Positions 30,922 to 39,989 of a DNA stretch of 64,000 nt are shown piece by piece; the stretch's first letter is position 1; each line of letters starts with the position of its first letter. The stretch spans positions 71,392 through 135,391 of the forward strand of contig NZ_JAPSHJ010000001.1 of NCBI RefSeq assembly GCF_031179985.1, written 5' to 3'. The notes beneath the pieces are model-generated. The model was not told the DNA's origin. It saw nothing but the letters and a program-made list of their open reading frames with translations, and did not search any database. The stretch comes from Arthrobacter sp. (lineage in GTDB: Bacteria > Actinomycetota > Actinomycetes > Actinomycetales > Micrococcaceae). The translations under genes were made by a program, and so were the position numbers.

Positions 30922-31536
30922 TCAGTCGAACTCGGGGCGTTCCGTCCGGCTCCGCTTGAGCTCAAAGAAGTGCGGGAACGATGCAAGAGTGACCGTTGCG
31001 TCCCATAGCCGGCCGGCTTCCTCACTCCGCGGTATCCGCGTCAGGACCGGGCCAAAGAATGCGGTGCCGTTGAAGGCAACAACAGGGGTGCCGACGTCCT
31101 GGCCAACGAGGGAGATTCCGGCTTCGTGACTTGCACGCAATTGGGAATCGAAGTCATCCGAAGCGCCAGCATCGGCAAGAGCTGGCGGGAGGCCGCATTC
31201 TGCCAGTGCTTTGGTGATCACGAGCCCGTAGTCCTTCTCGCCGCCGTCGTGGATCAAGGTGCCCATTGCGTCATACAACGGCTTGATGACCTGAGCCCCA
31301 TGCTGCTCGCTGGCGGCAATGATGACGCGGACCGGGCCCCACGCCTTGTCCATCAGTTCGCGGTAGCCGGCGTCAAGATCGCGGCCCTCGTTCAGGACGG
31401 CCAGGCTCATGACGTGCCATTCAGTCGCGATGTTGCGGACTTCCTCCACCTCACCGATCCACCGGGACGTGATCCAGGCGAAGGGGCAGACGGGGTCAAA
31501 CCAGAAGTCGGCTTTACTGGCAATGGTTTCAGGCAC
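30922..31536 (-). CDS. Rv2466c-like thioredoxin-fold protein (DsbA family)
   Basis: The 204-residue protein aligns, from memory, along its whole length with the mycothiol-dependent reductase Rv2466c: ADFWFDP near residue 9, ITSRWIGEVEEVR, VMSLAVLNE, WGPVRVIIAA, DVGTPVVAFNGTAFFGPVL and FPHFFELKRSR. The active site reads CPFA where Rv2466c has CPWC, so only the N-terminal Cys remains and a monothiol mechanism with mycothiol is expected. The actinobacterial context (clpX upstream, valS downstream) is conserved. Exact substrate unknown. Confidence 0.93.
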   Translation of the reverse strand: MPETIASKADFWFDPVCPFAWITSRWIGEVEEVRNIATEWHVMSLAVLNEGRDLDAGYRELMDKAWGPVRVIIAASEQHGAQVIKPLYDAMGTLIHDGGEKDYGLVITKALAECGLPPALADAGASDDFDSQLRASHEAGISLVGQDVGTPVVAFNGTAFFGPVLTRIPRSEEAGRLWDATVTLASFPHFFELKRSRTERPEFD

Positions 31537-31603
31537 AGTGAATCTCCTCGAAAAGGCGTCAGGGCATGGCGCGATACAGGCGCACGCTCAGCACAGCGAA
31601 GGC

Positions 31604-32893
31604 TTAGGCGGATTTATTCCGCCGTTTCGCCACCACGTCATGGGCGATCATGGTGGGTTGGCCCTTCTTGGAAACAACGTCGGCCGTAATGACAACGCTG
31701 GCGATGTCGTCCCGGCTGGGAAGATCGAACATCACGGGAAGCAGGACTTCCTCGAGGATGGCACGCAGGCCGCGGGCTCCGGTGCCCCGCTCCAAAGCTT
31801 GATCGGCGATGATGTTCAGGGCCTCGTCATCGAACACCAGCTCCACGCCGTCCAGCTGGAACATCTTCTGGTACTGCTTGATGAGGGCGTTCTTGGGGGT
31901 GGAGAGGATCTGGATCAGCGCCGAACGGTCCAGGTGGGAGACAGTGGTGATGACGGGGAGCCTGCCAATGAACTCCGGGATAAGTCCGAACTTCAACAGG
32001 TCCTCAGGCATGACTTCGCCGTAGGAGTCCACTTTGTTTTTGACCTCGTTCAGCGGGGCACCAAATCCTATGCCCTTGCGCCCGGAGCGGGAACCGATGA
32101 TTTCCTCCAGCCCGGCAAAGGCGCCGGCGACGATGAACAGAACGTTCGTCGTGTCTATCTGGATGAACTCCTGGTGCGGGTGCTTGCGTCCGCCCTGCGG
32201 AGGAACTGAAGCGACAGTTCCTTCCAGGATCTTGAGGAGCGCCTGCTGCACGCCTTCACCGGAGACGTCACGGGTGATGGACGGGTTCTCGCTCTTCCGC
32301 GAGATCTTATCGATCTCGTCAATGTAGATGATGCCTTGCTCGGCCTTCTTGACGTCGTAGTCCGCTGCCTGGATCAGCTTGAGCAGGATGTTCTCGACGT
32401 CCTCGCCAACGTAGCCGGCCTCAGTCAGCGCCGTGGCATCGGCGACGGCGAACGGAACATTAAGCCGGCGTGCAAGGGTCTGCGCAAGGTAGGTTTTTCC
32501 GCAGCCGGTGGGACCGATCAGCAGGATGTTGGACTTGGAAATCTCGACGTCGTCATGGTGCACGCCTTCGGCAAGGCTTCCGCTCTTGGGCGCGTGCCCT
32601 GCCTGGATGCGTTTGTAGTGGTTGTAGACAGCCACTGCCAGCGATCGCTTGGCCGGCTCCTGGCCGATGACGTATTCCTGCAGGAAGTCGAAGATCTCGC
32701 GGGGCTTGGGAAGCTCGAAGCTGCCAAGATCAGCTACTTCCGCAAGTTCTTCCTCAATGATCTCGTTGCAAAGTTCAATACATTCGTCGCAGATATACAC
32801 ACCGGGCCCGGCAATGAGCTTGCGCACCTGCTTCTGGCTCTTTCCGCAGAAAGAACACTTCAGCAAATCGGTGCTCTCGCCAATCCGAGCCAT
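31604..32893 (-). CDS. clpX: ATP-dependent Clp protease ATPase subunit ClpX
   Basis: The 429-residue unfoldase feeds substrates to ClpP. I start it at the ATG at 32893 ([13 protein letters not shown]) with AAGGGG upstream. The N-terminal zinc-binding domain has CSFCGKS and CDECIELC. The AAA+ domain has [12 protein letters not shown], the Walker [11 protein letters not shown] and the ClpP-binding IGFGAP loop. It lies downstream of clpP1-clpP2 with a 184-bp gap, so it could have its own promoter. Confidence 0.98.
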   Translation of the reverse strand: MARIGESTDLLKCSFCGKSQKQVRKLIAGPGVYICDECIELCNEIIEEELAEVADLGSFELPKPREIFDFLQEYVIGQEPAKRSLAVAVYNHYKRIQAGHAPKSGSLAEGVHHDDVEISKSNILLIGPTGCGKTYLAQTLARRLNVPFAVADATALTEAGYVGEDVENILLKLIQAADYDVKKAEQGIIYIDEIDKISRKSENPSITRDVSGEGVQQALLKILEGTVASVPPQGGRKHPHQEFIQIDTTNVLFIVAGAFAGLEEIIGSRSGRKGIGFGAPLNEVKNKVDSYGEVMPEDLLKFGLIPEFIGRLPVITTVSHLDRSALIQILSTPKNALIKQYQKMFQLDGVELVFDDEALNIIADQALERGTGARGLRAILEEVLLPVMFDLPSRDDIASVVITADVVSKKGQPTMIAHDVVAKRRNKSA

Positions 32894-33077
32894 ATGGAAA
32901 CCCCTTAGTATCTTGCTGCGAAAGCAGCTTTGCACCGGTTGTTGGAATTACCGACGTGCCTGAGACAAGCCCCGCCGTGACAACATCCACTCTAGGTCAC
33001 ATTGGGCCTGAAGGGTGGAAACCGAACGCCGATACGGGCCAAAAAAATCTGAACCGTACCGGCGTCGGGTGGAATTG

Positions 33078-33737
33078 CTACCGCGTGATGGCCTGCGGCT
33101 TGATCTTGCGTGAATCCAGGACCTGGTCGATAAGGCCGTAATTCATGGCCTCCTCTGCGGTGAGGATCTTGTCGCGCTCGATGTCATTGTTGACCTGCTC
33201 GGACGTCCGGCCTGAGTGGTGGGCGAGCGTATCCTCAAGCCAGGAGCGCATCCGCATGACCTCCGCGGCCTGGATTTCGAGGTCCGAAGCCTGGCCGCCC
33301 TGCCCGCCGGAGAGGGCAGGCTGGTGGATGAGGACCCGGGCGTTCGGCAGAGCGAGGCGCTTGCCCGGGGTTCCCGCGGCGAGGAGCACTGCTGCCGCGC
33401 TGGCGGCCTGCCCCAAGCACACGGTCTGGATCTCGGGACGGATGTACTGCATGGTGTCATAGATGGCCGTCATGGCCGTAAAGGAGCCACCCGGCGAGTT
33501 GATGTACAGCGTGATGTCGCGGTCCGGGTCGGTGGACTCGAGTACGAGCAGCTGCGCCATGACGTCGTCGGCGGAAGCGTCATCAACCTGGACGCCGAGG
33601 AAGATAATACGGTCCTCGAACAGTTTGGTGTAAGGATCCTGGCGCTTGAAGCCATACGGGGTGCGCTCTTCGAACTGCGGCAGTACGTAGCGGCTGGTAG
33701 GCAAATTACCGGCAGACGATCCGAAGTTGTAAGTCAT
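33078..33737 (-). CDS. clpP2: Clp protease proteolytic subunit 2
   Basis: The 219-residue serine peptidase has the catalytic Ser in [12 protein letters not shown] and His in [13 protein letters not shown], with the handle region conserved. The ATG at 33737 has AGGAG at 8-nt spacing; the ATG two codons earlier is too close to that site. Actinobacterial ClpP1 and ClpP2 form a mixed tetradecamer. It lies about 36 bp after clpP1 in the same operon. Confidence 0.97.
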   Translation of the reverse strand: MTYNFGSSAGNLPTSRYVLPQFEERTPYGFKRQDPYTKLFEDRIIFLGVQVDDASADDVMAQLLVLESTDPDRDITLYINSPGGSFTAMTAIYDTMQYIRPEIQTVCLGQAASAAAVLLAAGTPGKRLALPNARVLIHQPALSGGQGGQASDLEIQAAEVMRMRSWLEDTLAHHSGRTSEQVNNDIERDKILTAEEAMNYGLIDQVLDSRKIKPQAITR

Positions 33738-33773
33738 TTCCATTGCTCCTGAATTCAGTTCTGTCTGTGCCGG

Positions 33774-34397
33774 TTAGTTCTGGGCGGTTCCGCCGCCACC
33801 GGCAACGGATCCGGCGTGGGCGGAGATTCTGTCGAAGAAGCCGTACTCCAGGGCCTCTACGGCGGTGAACCACTTGTCGCGGTCGTTGTCCTTGAGGATG
33901 GTGTCGACTGTCTGGCCCGTCTGCTCTGCCGTGAGTTCGGCCATGACCTTCTTCATGTGCAGAATGAGTTCCGCCTGGATCTTGATATCGGAGGCCGTGC
34001 CGCCGATGCCGCCTGAAGGCTGGTGCATCAGGATGCGGGCATTCGGTGTGGCGTAGCGCTTGCCCTTGGTACCTGAGGAGAGGAGGAACTGGCCCATCGA
34101 AGCCGCGAGGCCTGTAGCCACGGTGACAACATCATTCGGGATGAACTGCATGGTGTCGTAGATAGCCATGCCGGCGGTCACGGAGCCGCCGGGAGAGTTG
34201 ATGTAGAGGTAGATGTCCTTATCGGGATCCTCGGCCGAGAGAAGCAGCAGCTGCGAGCAGATCGCATTGGCGTTCTCGTCACGGACCTCGGAGCCGAGCC
34301 AGATGATGCGCTCTTTCAGCAGTCGGTTGTAGATGTAGTTGTCCTGGGCGGCCGGATCAACAGTGGCCATTCTCGGAGCCGCGGATTGCTGTGACAT
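33774..34397 (-). CDS. clpP1: Clp protease proteolytic subunit 1
   Basis: The 207-residue subunit has Ser in [15 protein letters not shown] and His in [13 protein letters not shown]. The N-terminus ([14 protein letters not shown]) is a probable propeptide, and the C-terminus is Gly and Ala rich ([10 protein letters not shown]). It is first in clpP1-clpP2. A ClgR-like box is 110-125 bp upstream. Confidence 0.97.
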   Translation of the reverse strand: MSQQSAAPRMATVDPAAQDNYIYNRLLKERIIWLGSEVRDENANAICSQLLLLSAEDPDKDIYLYINSPGGSVTAGMAIYDTMQFIPNDVVTVATGLAASMGQFLLSSGTKGKRYATPNARILMHQPSGGIGGTASDIKIQAELILHMKKVMAELTAEQTGQTVDTILKDNDRDKWFTAVEALEYGFFDRISAHAGSVAGGGGTAQN

Positions 34398-34506
34398 ATG
34401 TGCTTACCTCTCGCTGGTGACGGTGACGTCACTGAACGACATCACTGAACTTCACTACTTGGACACTAACCGTTTTCACGGACGTTTTGTTCTCAGGAAT
34501 CGCACT

Positions 34507-34520
34507 GTTCGCTGACGGCG
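34507..34520. promoter_or_regulatory. ClgR-like box upstream of clpP1
   Basis: The sequence GTTCGC-TGACG-GCG matches the GTTCGC-N5-GCG element described for the Clp regulator ClgR in Streptomyces. It lies in the 217-bp gap between tig and clpP1, where such a site would be expected. The regulator itself is not in the window. Confidence 0.55.
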
Positions 34521-34565
34521 CATCGTACTCACGCAGTTGGTTCCGTGCGTCAAAACGGTGGTTAA

Positions 34566-34602
34566 AGGCGGCAGCCCCCGGATCAGGAATCCAGGGGCTG
34601 CC
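34566..34602 (-). terminator. Terminator after tig
   Basis: The hairpin arms GGCAGCCCC / GGGGCTGCC lie 12 bp after the tig stop and are followed by GCCTTTAAC on the minus strand. The inner GGAT / ATCC can extend the stem. Confidence 0.75.
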
Positions 34603-34614
34603 TTGCAACATTGC

Positions 34615-35997
34615 TTAGAACTTTACGGCTGCCGGGTCGTCGCTCGCGGCAACCTCGGTTGCCGGCGCTTCAGTCTCTTCAGCTTCTACAGCAGGTGCCT
34701 CTTCAGTACCGGGGCGCACGAAGTCGCTCAGGTCAACAGCCTTGCCGTCAGTGTCGGTTACCTCTGCCTGGCCCAGCACAACGGCCAGGGCCTTCCGGCG
34801 GCGGACCTCGGAAACCATCATGGGGACCTGGCCGCTCTGATCGATGATCTGGGCGAACTGGTTCGGGTCCATGCCGTACTGGCTGGCAGTGGTCACGATG
34901 TAGTCGATGAGCTCGTTCTGGCTGACGCCGACTTCTTCCTTGTCCGCAATGGCGTCAAGGATGATCTCGTTCTGGAAGGCCCGCTCGGTGTTGGCCTTTA
35001 CTTCGGCGCGGTGCTCCTCGGTGTCGTGATCGCCTTCGCCGTGGGAGTTCTCAGCCTTGAAGTGGGCTTCGAGCTGCTCTTCAACTACGGAGTCCGGAAC
35101 GGGAACCTCAACCAGCTCGACCAGCTTGTCCAGAACCTTGTCGCGGGCCTCTACGCCCTGCTCCACTACCTTGGACTCAGCTGCCTGCTTGGCCAGGTCC
35201 TCACGCAGCTCTGCAAGAGTGTCGAACTCCGATGCAAGCTGGGCGAAGTCGTCGTCGGCCTCGGGGAGCTCGCGCTCCTTGACGGACTTGACTACTACCT
35301 TGACCTGCGCGGCTTCACCGGCGTGGTCACCGCCAACGAGGGTCGTTTCGAAAATGGCATCCTCATCGGCGCTCAGGCCGGTGACGGCCTCGTCGAGGCC
35401 TTCGAGCATGGTGCCGGTTCCCACCTGGTAGGAAAGGCCGGAAGCGGAATCGACTTCGGCGCCATCAATGGTGGCTGTGATGTCGATGGTGAGGAAGTCA
35501 CCATCAGCGGCCGGGCGGTCAACAGGCTTGAGCGTGCCGAAGCGGCCGCGAAGCTCGTCAAGGGCCTTGTCGACGTCGGCCTCCGAAGAAGCAGCGGCGG
35601 CAACCTCAACCTTGATGCCGGCGTAGTCCGGAAGTTCAACCTCAGGACGAACGTCAACCTCGGCGTGGAACTTCAGCTCGCCGTCCGTGGAGGACGGGTC
35701 CGGCACCTCGGTGATTTCAACCTCGGGACGGCTCAGCGGACGGATTCCCGACTCCTGAACAGCAGCCTGGTACCAGCCGTTGAGGCCTTCGTTGATGGCA
35801 GTCTCCAGCACGTAGCCGCGGCCAACACGCTGGTCGATCAGCTTGGACGGAACCTTGCCCTTACGGAAACCGGGGACCTGGATCTGCGAAGCGACAGTCT
35901 TGTATGCCTCTTCGATGCTGGGCTTCAATTCCTCAAAAGGGACCTCAACATTGAGCTTGACCCGTGTAGGGGTGAGGTTCTCGACAGCGCTCTTCAC
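34615..35997 (-). CDS. tig: Trigger factor
   Basis: The 460-residue ribosome-associated chaperone has the N-terminal ribosome-binding signature [12 protein letters not shown] near residue 44, an FKBP-like PPIase domain near 150-240 and the helical C-terminal arm. The tail is acidic and Ala rich ([17 protein letters not shown]), common in actinobacteria. The GTG start has AGGAG at 10 nt. It lies upstream of clpP1-clpP2-clpX, the usual order, but with its own terminator. Confidence 0.97.
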   Translation of the reverse strand: MKSAVENLTPTRVKLNVEVPFEELKPSIEEAYKTVASQIQVPGFRKGKVPSKLIDQRVGRGYVLETAINEGLNGWYQAAVQESGIRPLSRPEVEITEVPDPSSTDGELKFHAEVDVRPEVELPDYAGIKVEVAAAASSEADVDKALDELRGRFGTLKPVDRPAADGDFLTIDITATIDGAEVDSASGLSYQVGTGTMLEGLDEAVTGLSADEDAIFETTLVGGDHAGEAAQVKVVVKSVKERELPEADDDFAQLASEFDTLAELREDLAKQAAESKVVEQGVEARDKVLDKLVELVEVPVPDSVVEEQLEAHFKAENSHGEGDHDTEEHRAEVKANTERAFQNEIILDAIADKEEVGVSQNELIDYIVTTASQYGMDPNQFAQIIDQSGQVPMMVSEVRRRKALAVVLGQAEVTDTDGKAVDLSDFVRPGTEEAPAVEAEETEAPATEVAASDDPAAVKF

Positions 35998-36077
35998 AGT
36001 CTAAGTACTCCTGGTTTTTGTGGGATGGGGTTCTGCGAACTCAAGGTCCTGTCCGGCCGTCGGCCGGGACTGCAGAG

Positions 36078-36152
36078 TCGGGGTGACAGGATTTGAACCT
36101 GCGACTTCCTGCTCCCAAAGCAGGCGCTCTAGCCAAGCTGAGCTACACCCCG
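36078..36152 (-). tRNA. tRNA-Pro (anticodon TGG)
   Basis: The 75-nt cloverleaf has acceptor CGGGGTG / CACCCCG with discriminator A. The anticodon stem CCTGC/GCAGG encloses TTTGGGA, giving TGG, which reads CCA and likely CCG. CCA is not encoded. It lies just upstream of tig. Confidence 0.97.
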
Positions 36153-36299
36153 TTAGTGCACAGGACAGTCTACGGGGATTTTGGCCAGGAATGCACATTT
36201 GACACTTGGGGCATGAATTAGGTTTAGTTGTATCCGGCTTGAAGAAGCCACCGGAAAGATCTGCGAGAATAGCTACAGAGGCTGTTGTTGCGCCTTCCC

Positions 36300-36373
36300 G
36301 GGGACGTAGCTTAATGGTAAAGCCTCAGTCTTCCAAACTGATTACGCGGGTTCGATTCCCGTCGTCCCCTCCA
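36300..36373 (+). tRNA. tRNA-Gly (anticodon TCC)
   Basis: The acceptor GGGGACG pairs with CGTCCCC, the discriminator is T and CCA is encoded. The anticodon stem TCAGT/ACTGA encloses CTTCCAA, giving TCC. The opposite strand carries the end of the alpha-toroid reading frame, whose stop lies in the anticodon arm. Confidence 0.97.
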
Positions 36374-37386
36374 GTTGCCAACACCCTGGTCCCCGGACCA
36401 GGGTGTTTCTTTTTGTTCTCCTCGTCCCACCAAGCAAGTACGCGGGTGCCGTAGAAAGTGAGCCACTTGGACGGCTGGCCAGGAGGCACGTCGACCTCGA
36501 ACCACGCCCGGCCCGGATGACGGCGTTCCTGCAGCCAGGTACCGTCGGGACGGCGGGCTGCGCGGATCACCTCCATGGCTTCTGCGAGCCGCGGATCGGG
36601 TGCTTTGCCATCATGCAGCGCCGCCGAGCGAAAGTAGTCCGCGGCATTGAGCACGCTGTAGAACCAGCGGAACGGGTACGCAAACATGGTGACCCAGGGG
36701 CCGACGAACTCACCTGTGGACAGGGTGCGAAGCAGCCGCCGCTCCAGCAAGTACTCCTCACCGGCTCGACGCGCCTCGCGATATGCATCGCTGCCGCCAG
36801 TCACGGCCTCAAAATCCAGCAGGCCCTTCAGCGAGTTAAGCGTGGAATGGAAGGAGGAGCGGGTAGAGCCCTCCATCCACTCGCAGTTCCAGCCGCCGTC
36901 GGCCATCCGGTGGTCGAGAAACCACTCGGCCACCCCGGAGACATCGGCCCCGAGCCAGAGGCCGTTTGAAAGTGTGAACGCATTAATGCAGCAGTCCACC
37001 TCGCCGCCCCAATACGGGAGGTTGTCGTACTCCCAGCGGCTGTTGGCCGCCAGCAAGCGGGCTGTACCGGCAAGAGCGCCGGCATCCAATCCCCAGTCCC
37101 GGAGCGTGTTGAGCGCATAGGTCGTCGCGGTCCACGGCTGCCCTGCATCCTCAGCAGCCTCGGGCCCGTTGAAGTCGAAGTCCTTGGGGTAGTACGCCCC
37201 GCCGGCCCATTGGCCGTCCGGATCCTGCAGCGCCAGCAGCCGCGCTCCGAAACCCTCTGTAGCGATCCGGGCCCGGGTTGCCCGCCAAACGTCCGGAGGT
37301 GCGTCCAGAAGGTCGCGCTCCACCTGCCACCGCAGCGCCGGGTCGGCGTCGAGCAGCCAGTCGAGAAGGGCTGGGTCGAGAGCCAT
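36325..37386 (-). CDS. Alpha-toroid (squalene cyclase/prenyltransferase-like) protein
   Basis: The 353-residue soluble protein has repeated QW-like segments: DPDGQWAGG near residue 55, MADGGWNCEW near 155 and RRPDGTWLQ near 285, interleaved with helices such as TYALNTLRDWGLD. This suggests an alpha/alpha toroid as in terpene cyclases and prenyltransferase beta subunits; no DXDD catalytic motif is seen, so it need not be a cyclase. TAGCCT lies 7 nt before the ATG with no ribosome site. The last 25-30 codons run through the terminator and tRNA-Gly on the other strand, so the native C-terminus probably lies near WWDEEN and the tail may be accidental. Confidence 0.8.
   Translation of the reverse strand: MALDPALLDWLLDADPALRWQVERDLLDAPPDVWRATRARIATEGFGARLLALQDPDGQWAGGAYYPKDFDFNGPEAAEDAGQPWTATTYALNTLRDWGLDAGALAGTARLLAANSRWEYDNLPYWGGEVDCCINAFTLSNGLWLGADVSGVAEWFLDHRMADGGWNCEWMEGSTRSSFHSTLNSLKGLLDFEAVTGGSDAYREARRAGEEYLLERRLLRTLSTGEFVGPWVTMFAYPFRWFYSVLNAADYFRSAALHDGKAPDPRLAEAMEVIRAARRPDGTWLQERRHPGRAWFEVDVPPGQPSKWLTFYGTRVLAWWDEENKKKHPGPGTRVLATGGDDGNRTRVISLED
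36381..36416 (+). terminator. Terminator of tRNA-Gly
   Basis: The perfect hairpin ACACCCTGGTCC-CC-GGACCAGGGTGT is followed by TTCTTTTTG. It starts 8 bp after the tRNA. The antisense reading frame of the neighbouring gene passes through it. Confidence 0.92.
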
Positions 37387-37401
37387 CGTTGACAGGCTAC
37401 C

Positions 37402-38298
37402 TCAACCGGTTTGTTGGCAGACAGGGCACCAATAGAGTTTTCTGGCCGAGAGTTCCGTCATGGCTATGGGCGTCCCGCAGACCCGGCACTCGAGGCCCTG
37501 GCGGCGGTACGTGAAGTGGGCCTCCTCCTGATCCGGCAGGAGACTGGGCCCAGCGGACCAGTACGCGGAAGGCGTGGTGATGATTCTCCCGTCACGGGCC
37601 CCGTCGGACATCACCGACACGGCGTCGTCCCACAAATCCGCAGCAGCGGCAGGCGTCAGCGACGTCCCTGGCAGCCAAGGGTTTAGCCGCCCTCTGAAGA
37701 GCAGTTCCGCCCGGTAGACATTTCCGACGCCGGCAATCACCTTTTGGTCCATGAGTAACGCCGCAATGGGGGTTCGCCTGGCCAGCACGCCACGGATGAA
37801 GGTTTCCTTGTCCCCCGGCAGGTTCCGCAGCGGGTCAGGGCCCAGCCGCTTGAGTACAGCGGCGAGGTCCTCCCCCGTAATGACGGCACACGTTGTGGCT
37901 CCCCTGAGGTCGGCCCAGCCGTGGCTGTCCACCAGCCGCACCCTGACGGCGCCTACCGGTTCCGGCGGGCCGGCATATATGACGGGAGCGTCGTCGTCGA
38001 ACACTTCCTGCTCTCCCACCGTACGGGGAGCACCGATACTGGAGGCGCCACGGAAGGAATCATCTCCACCAAAGTTCCAGGCCCCGTACAGGCCCAGGTG
38101 GACGTGCAGGAAAAGGCCATTGCTGAACTCGAGGAAGAGATGCTTTCCGTGAGCGTGCGAAGCGGAGAGCCTGTGTCCGTCCAGGAGCCTGGCACCGGCG
38201 GAGAACCTTCCCTGGGGGCTGCTGACGCTGAGCTGTTTTCCCAGGAAGATGTCCCGAAACTGCCGGGCGAGGCGGTGTACCGAATGCCCCTCGGGCAC
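37402..38298 (-). CDS. nei: Fpg/Nei family DNA glycosylase (Nei-type)
   Basis: The 298-residue base-excision repair enzyme starts PEGHSVHRLA, with the N-terminal Pro as Schiff-base nucleophile and Glu next to it; PEGH rather than PELP points to endonuclease VIII types. The catalytic Lys is in HAHGKHL near residue 52, the H2TH motif lies in DQKVIAGVGNVYRAELLFRG, and the zinc finger has C-x2-C pairs (CRVCG, CPVC). The GTG start shares a base with the rpiB stop (TAGTG), so the two are coupled. Confidence 0.93.
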   Translation of the reverse strand: MPEGHSVHRLARQFRDIFLGKQLSVSSPQGRFSAGARLLDGHRLSASHAHGKHLFLEFSNGLFLHVHLGLYGAWNFGGDDSFRGASSIGAPRTVGEQEVFDDDAPVIYAGPPEPVGAVRVRLVDSHGWADLRGATTCAVITGEDLAAVLKRLGPDPLRNLPGDKETFIRGVLARRTPIAALLMDQKVIAGVGNVYRAELLFRGRLNPWLPGTSLTPAAAADLWDDAVSVMSDGARDGRIITTPSAYWSAGPSLLPDQEEAHFTYRRQGLECRVCGTPIAMTELSARKLYWCPVCQQTG

Positions 38299-38792
38299 TA
38301 GTCGATGACCTCACCGGTGGTCTCGTAGGCCGCGATCTTCGAGATTCTGCGGACGTGCCGTTCGTCGTTGCTGAAAGGTTCCTTGAGGAATGCCTCAATG
38401 AGCGCGGTGGCTTCCTCGACGCTGTGCTGGCGCCCACCGACTGCGACGACATTCGCGTCATTGTGTTCGCGCGCCAGGGTGGCGGTGGAGTGGTTCCAGG
38501 CCAGTGCGGCCCTCACGCCCTTGACCTTGTTTGCCGCGATCTGTTCACCGTTCCCGGAACCGCCCAGGACAATCCCGAGAGCGTGGACACCCGCCTGCTG
38601 GTCTGCAACAACAGCCAGGGCTGCATTGATGCAGAAGGACGGGTAATCGTCGAGTGCGTCGTAGACCTTGGGTCCGTGATCCACTACGTCATACCCCTGG
38701 GAGGTGAGGTGGCGTACGAGGTGGGCGCTGAGCTCCATACCGGCGTGGTCTGTGGCGATATGAACCCGCGGAAATGAAGGGGATGTGGTCAC
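38298..38792 (-). CDS. rpiB: Ribose-5-phosphate isomerase B-type protein
   Basis: The 164-residue protein (longer reading from 38819 possible) has the RpiB/LacAB fold: VHIATDHAGMELSAHL near the N-terminus, YPSFCINAALAV, GIVLGGSGNGEQIAANK as phosphate-binding loop with the SGNGE motif, and LAREHNDANVVAVGGR. It interconverts ribose- and ribulose-5-phosphate. Coupling with nei is common in Actinobacteria. The active-site Cys equivalent of other RpiB proteins is in SFCINAA, an unusual placing that I cannot confirm. Confidence 0.92.
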   Translation of the reverse strand: MTTSPSFPRVHIATDHAGMELSAHLVRHLTSQGYDVVDHGPKVYDALDDYPSFCINAALAVVADQQAGVHALGIVLGGSGNGEQIAANKVKGVRAALAWNHSTATLAREHNDANVVAVGGRQHSVEEATALIEAFLKEPFSNDERHVRRISKIAAYETTGEVID

Positions 38793-38860
38793 GGCGTTGT
38801 CCGTTCTGGTCGTGAGCACCGGGAAGCATCCGGGCTGTCTGGGGGTTGAAGCTAAGACTA

Positions 38861-39853
38861 CTAGGAACGGCCCTCACCCCGCGCGCGTGCGGCAACTCGT
38901 GACAACACCTCGGCCAGCCTCTGCGCGGAATCCGGATTGCCGCCACTGACAACTGCCCTTTGTCCGTCAGTCTGCTTCAGCACCACAGCCGGACCGCTGC
39001 TGACCAGCACCGCTGTAGTGTCCCCGTGACTCCGGTATCCCCATCCCCCGTATTCGGCGGCCCGTACATCGGAGGCGGCGGCAGAGGAAATTGTGGCTGC
39101 GGGAACGTTCATCACGCGGACGAAACCCGCCACAAAGACCCGAAGCCCGCTCCTGTCTGCAGTGACCCGCGCAAACAGAAAGGCTGCCAGCACCGCCGCC
39201 ACCGCCACCAGCAGGCCGCTAAGCCATGGGAGGGCCAGCGCAATCAGCGACGCCGGGAACAGCGTGGCCACTATGAGCATCACAAAGACCGAACTGCGGG
39301 CATGGACCCAAAGCCTGACATTGTCGCGGGCCAGATCAGGATCGAGTTGCTGCTCCAGGGCCTGTTCCAGCGCACGGTCATCATCAACCGACCACTGCTC
39401 ATCTGCCTTGAAGACAAAGCCCACCACAACACCCATGGCAAGGGCAAAACCGCTTCCCATCGCGAGTACTATGGCGTCCACCTGCGCCGCGCGGGCGTCA
39501 GCCACGCCTGCCTGGCCAACCAGTACCGCAGCAAGGACAGCGGTGATGAACAGGCTCAGTGCGATACCTGTTCCCATCATGATCCGGCGCATGAGCACGG
39601 GCCTGGAGACGGGGACGGCCTGCAGCAGGACCAGCCAGCTGATGATCACAATAAGGCCTCCACCCACCCCCACAAACGCCGGAAACGGCGCAAAGCCCGT
39701 AACGCCGTCGGACGTCCACAGAACGGCTAAGGGTTCAGGGAGGTCAGGACGGAGGAGAACGGCGCACACCACGAATGCCACGGCCAGTAACACCGGAAAT
39801 CCCAAAGCGAACCTAAGAGCCTTGGCATCCACAGCCTCACGGAACGTTCCCAT
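38861..39853 (-). CDS. Multi-pass membrane protein, DUF1648-like
   Basis: The 330-residue protein has about six helices, among them FALGFPVLLAVAFVVCAVLL, GGGLIVIISWLVLLQAV, GIALSLFITAVLAAVLVG and the pair SSVFVMLIVATLFPASLIAL and LLVAVAAVLAAFLFARV. The opening LPEPLAVLWTSDGVTGFAP is reminiscent of DUF1648 proteins. The C-terminal 100 residues look like a small soluble beta domain (WGYRSHGDTTAVLVSSGPAVVLK). TAGCGT lies 6 nt before the ATG with no ribosome site. It diverges from pepN. Function unknown. Confidence 0.82.
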   Translation of the reverse strand: MGTFREAVDAKALRFALGFPVLLAVAFVVCAVLLRPDLPEPLAVLWTSDGVTGFAPFPAFVGVGGGLIVIISWLVLLQAVPVSRPVLMRRIMMGTGIALSLFITAVLAAVLVGQAGVADARAAQVDAIVLAMGSGFALAMGVVVGFVFKADEQWSVDDDRALEQALEQQLDPDLARDNVRLWVHARSSVFVMLIVATLFPASLIALALPWLSGLLVAVAAVLAAFLFARVTADRSGLRVFVAGFVRVMNVPAATISSAAASDVRAAEYGGWGYRSHGDTTAVLVSSGPAVVLKQTDGQRAVVSGGNPDSAQRLAEVLSRVAARARGEGRS

Positions 39854-39989
39854 AGTTCAACGCTACCCCTGCCGGCGGGCGTGTGAGCTGTGTAACTTGC
39901 CAACGCTGCACTAAATGAAAGAATGACTTCACAGTGCATGGTGGAGGCAGTTTCCCACCGGCAGCCGCAACCTTTTTGGAGGCAACACT

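Noticed and set aside
34537..36096. 519-codon plus-strand ORF opposite tig
   Set aside because: It is the mirror of the trigger factor gene in a GC-rich genome and has no ribosome site or family features.
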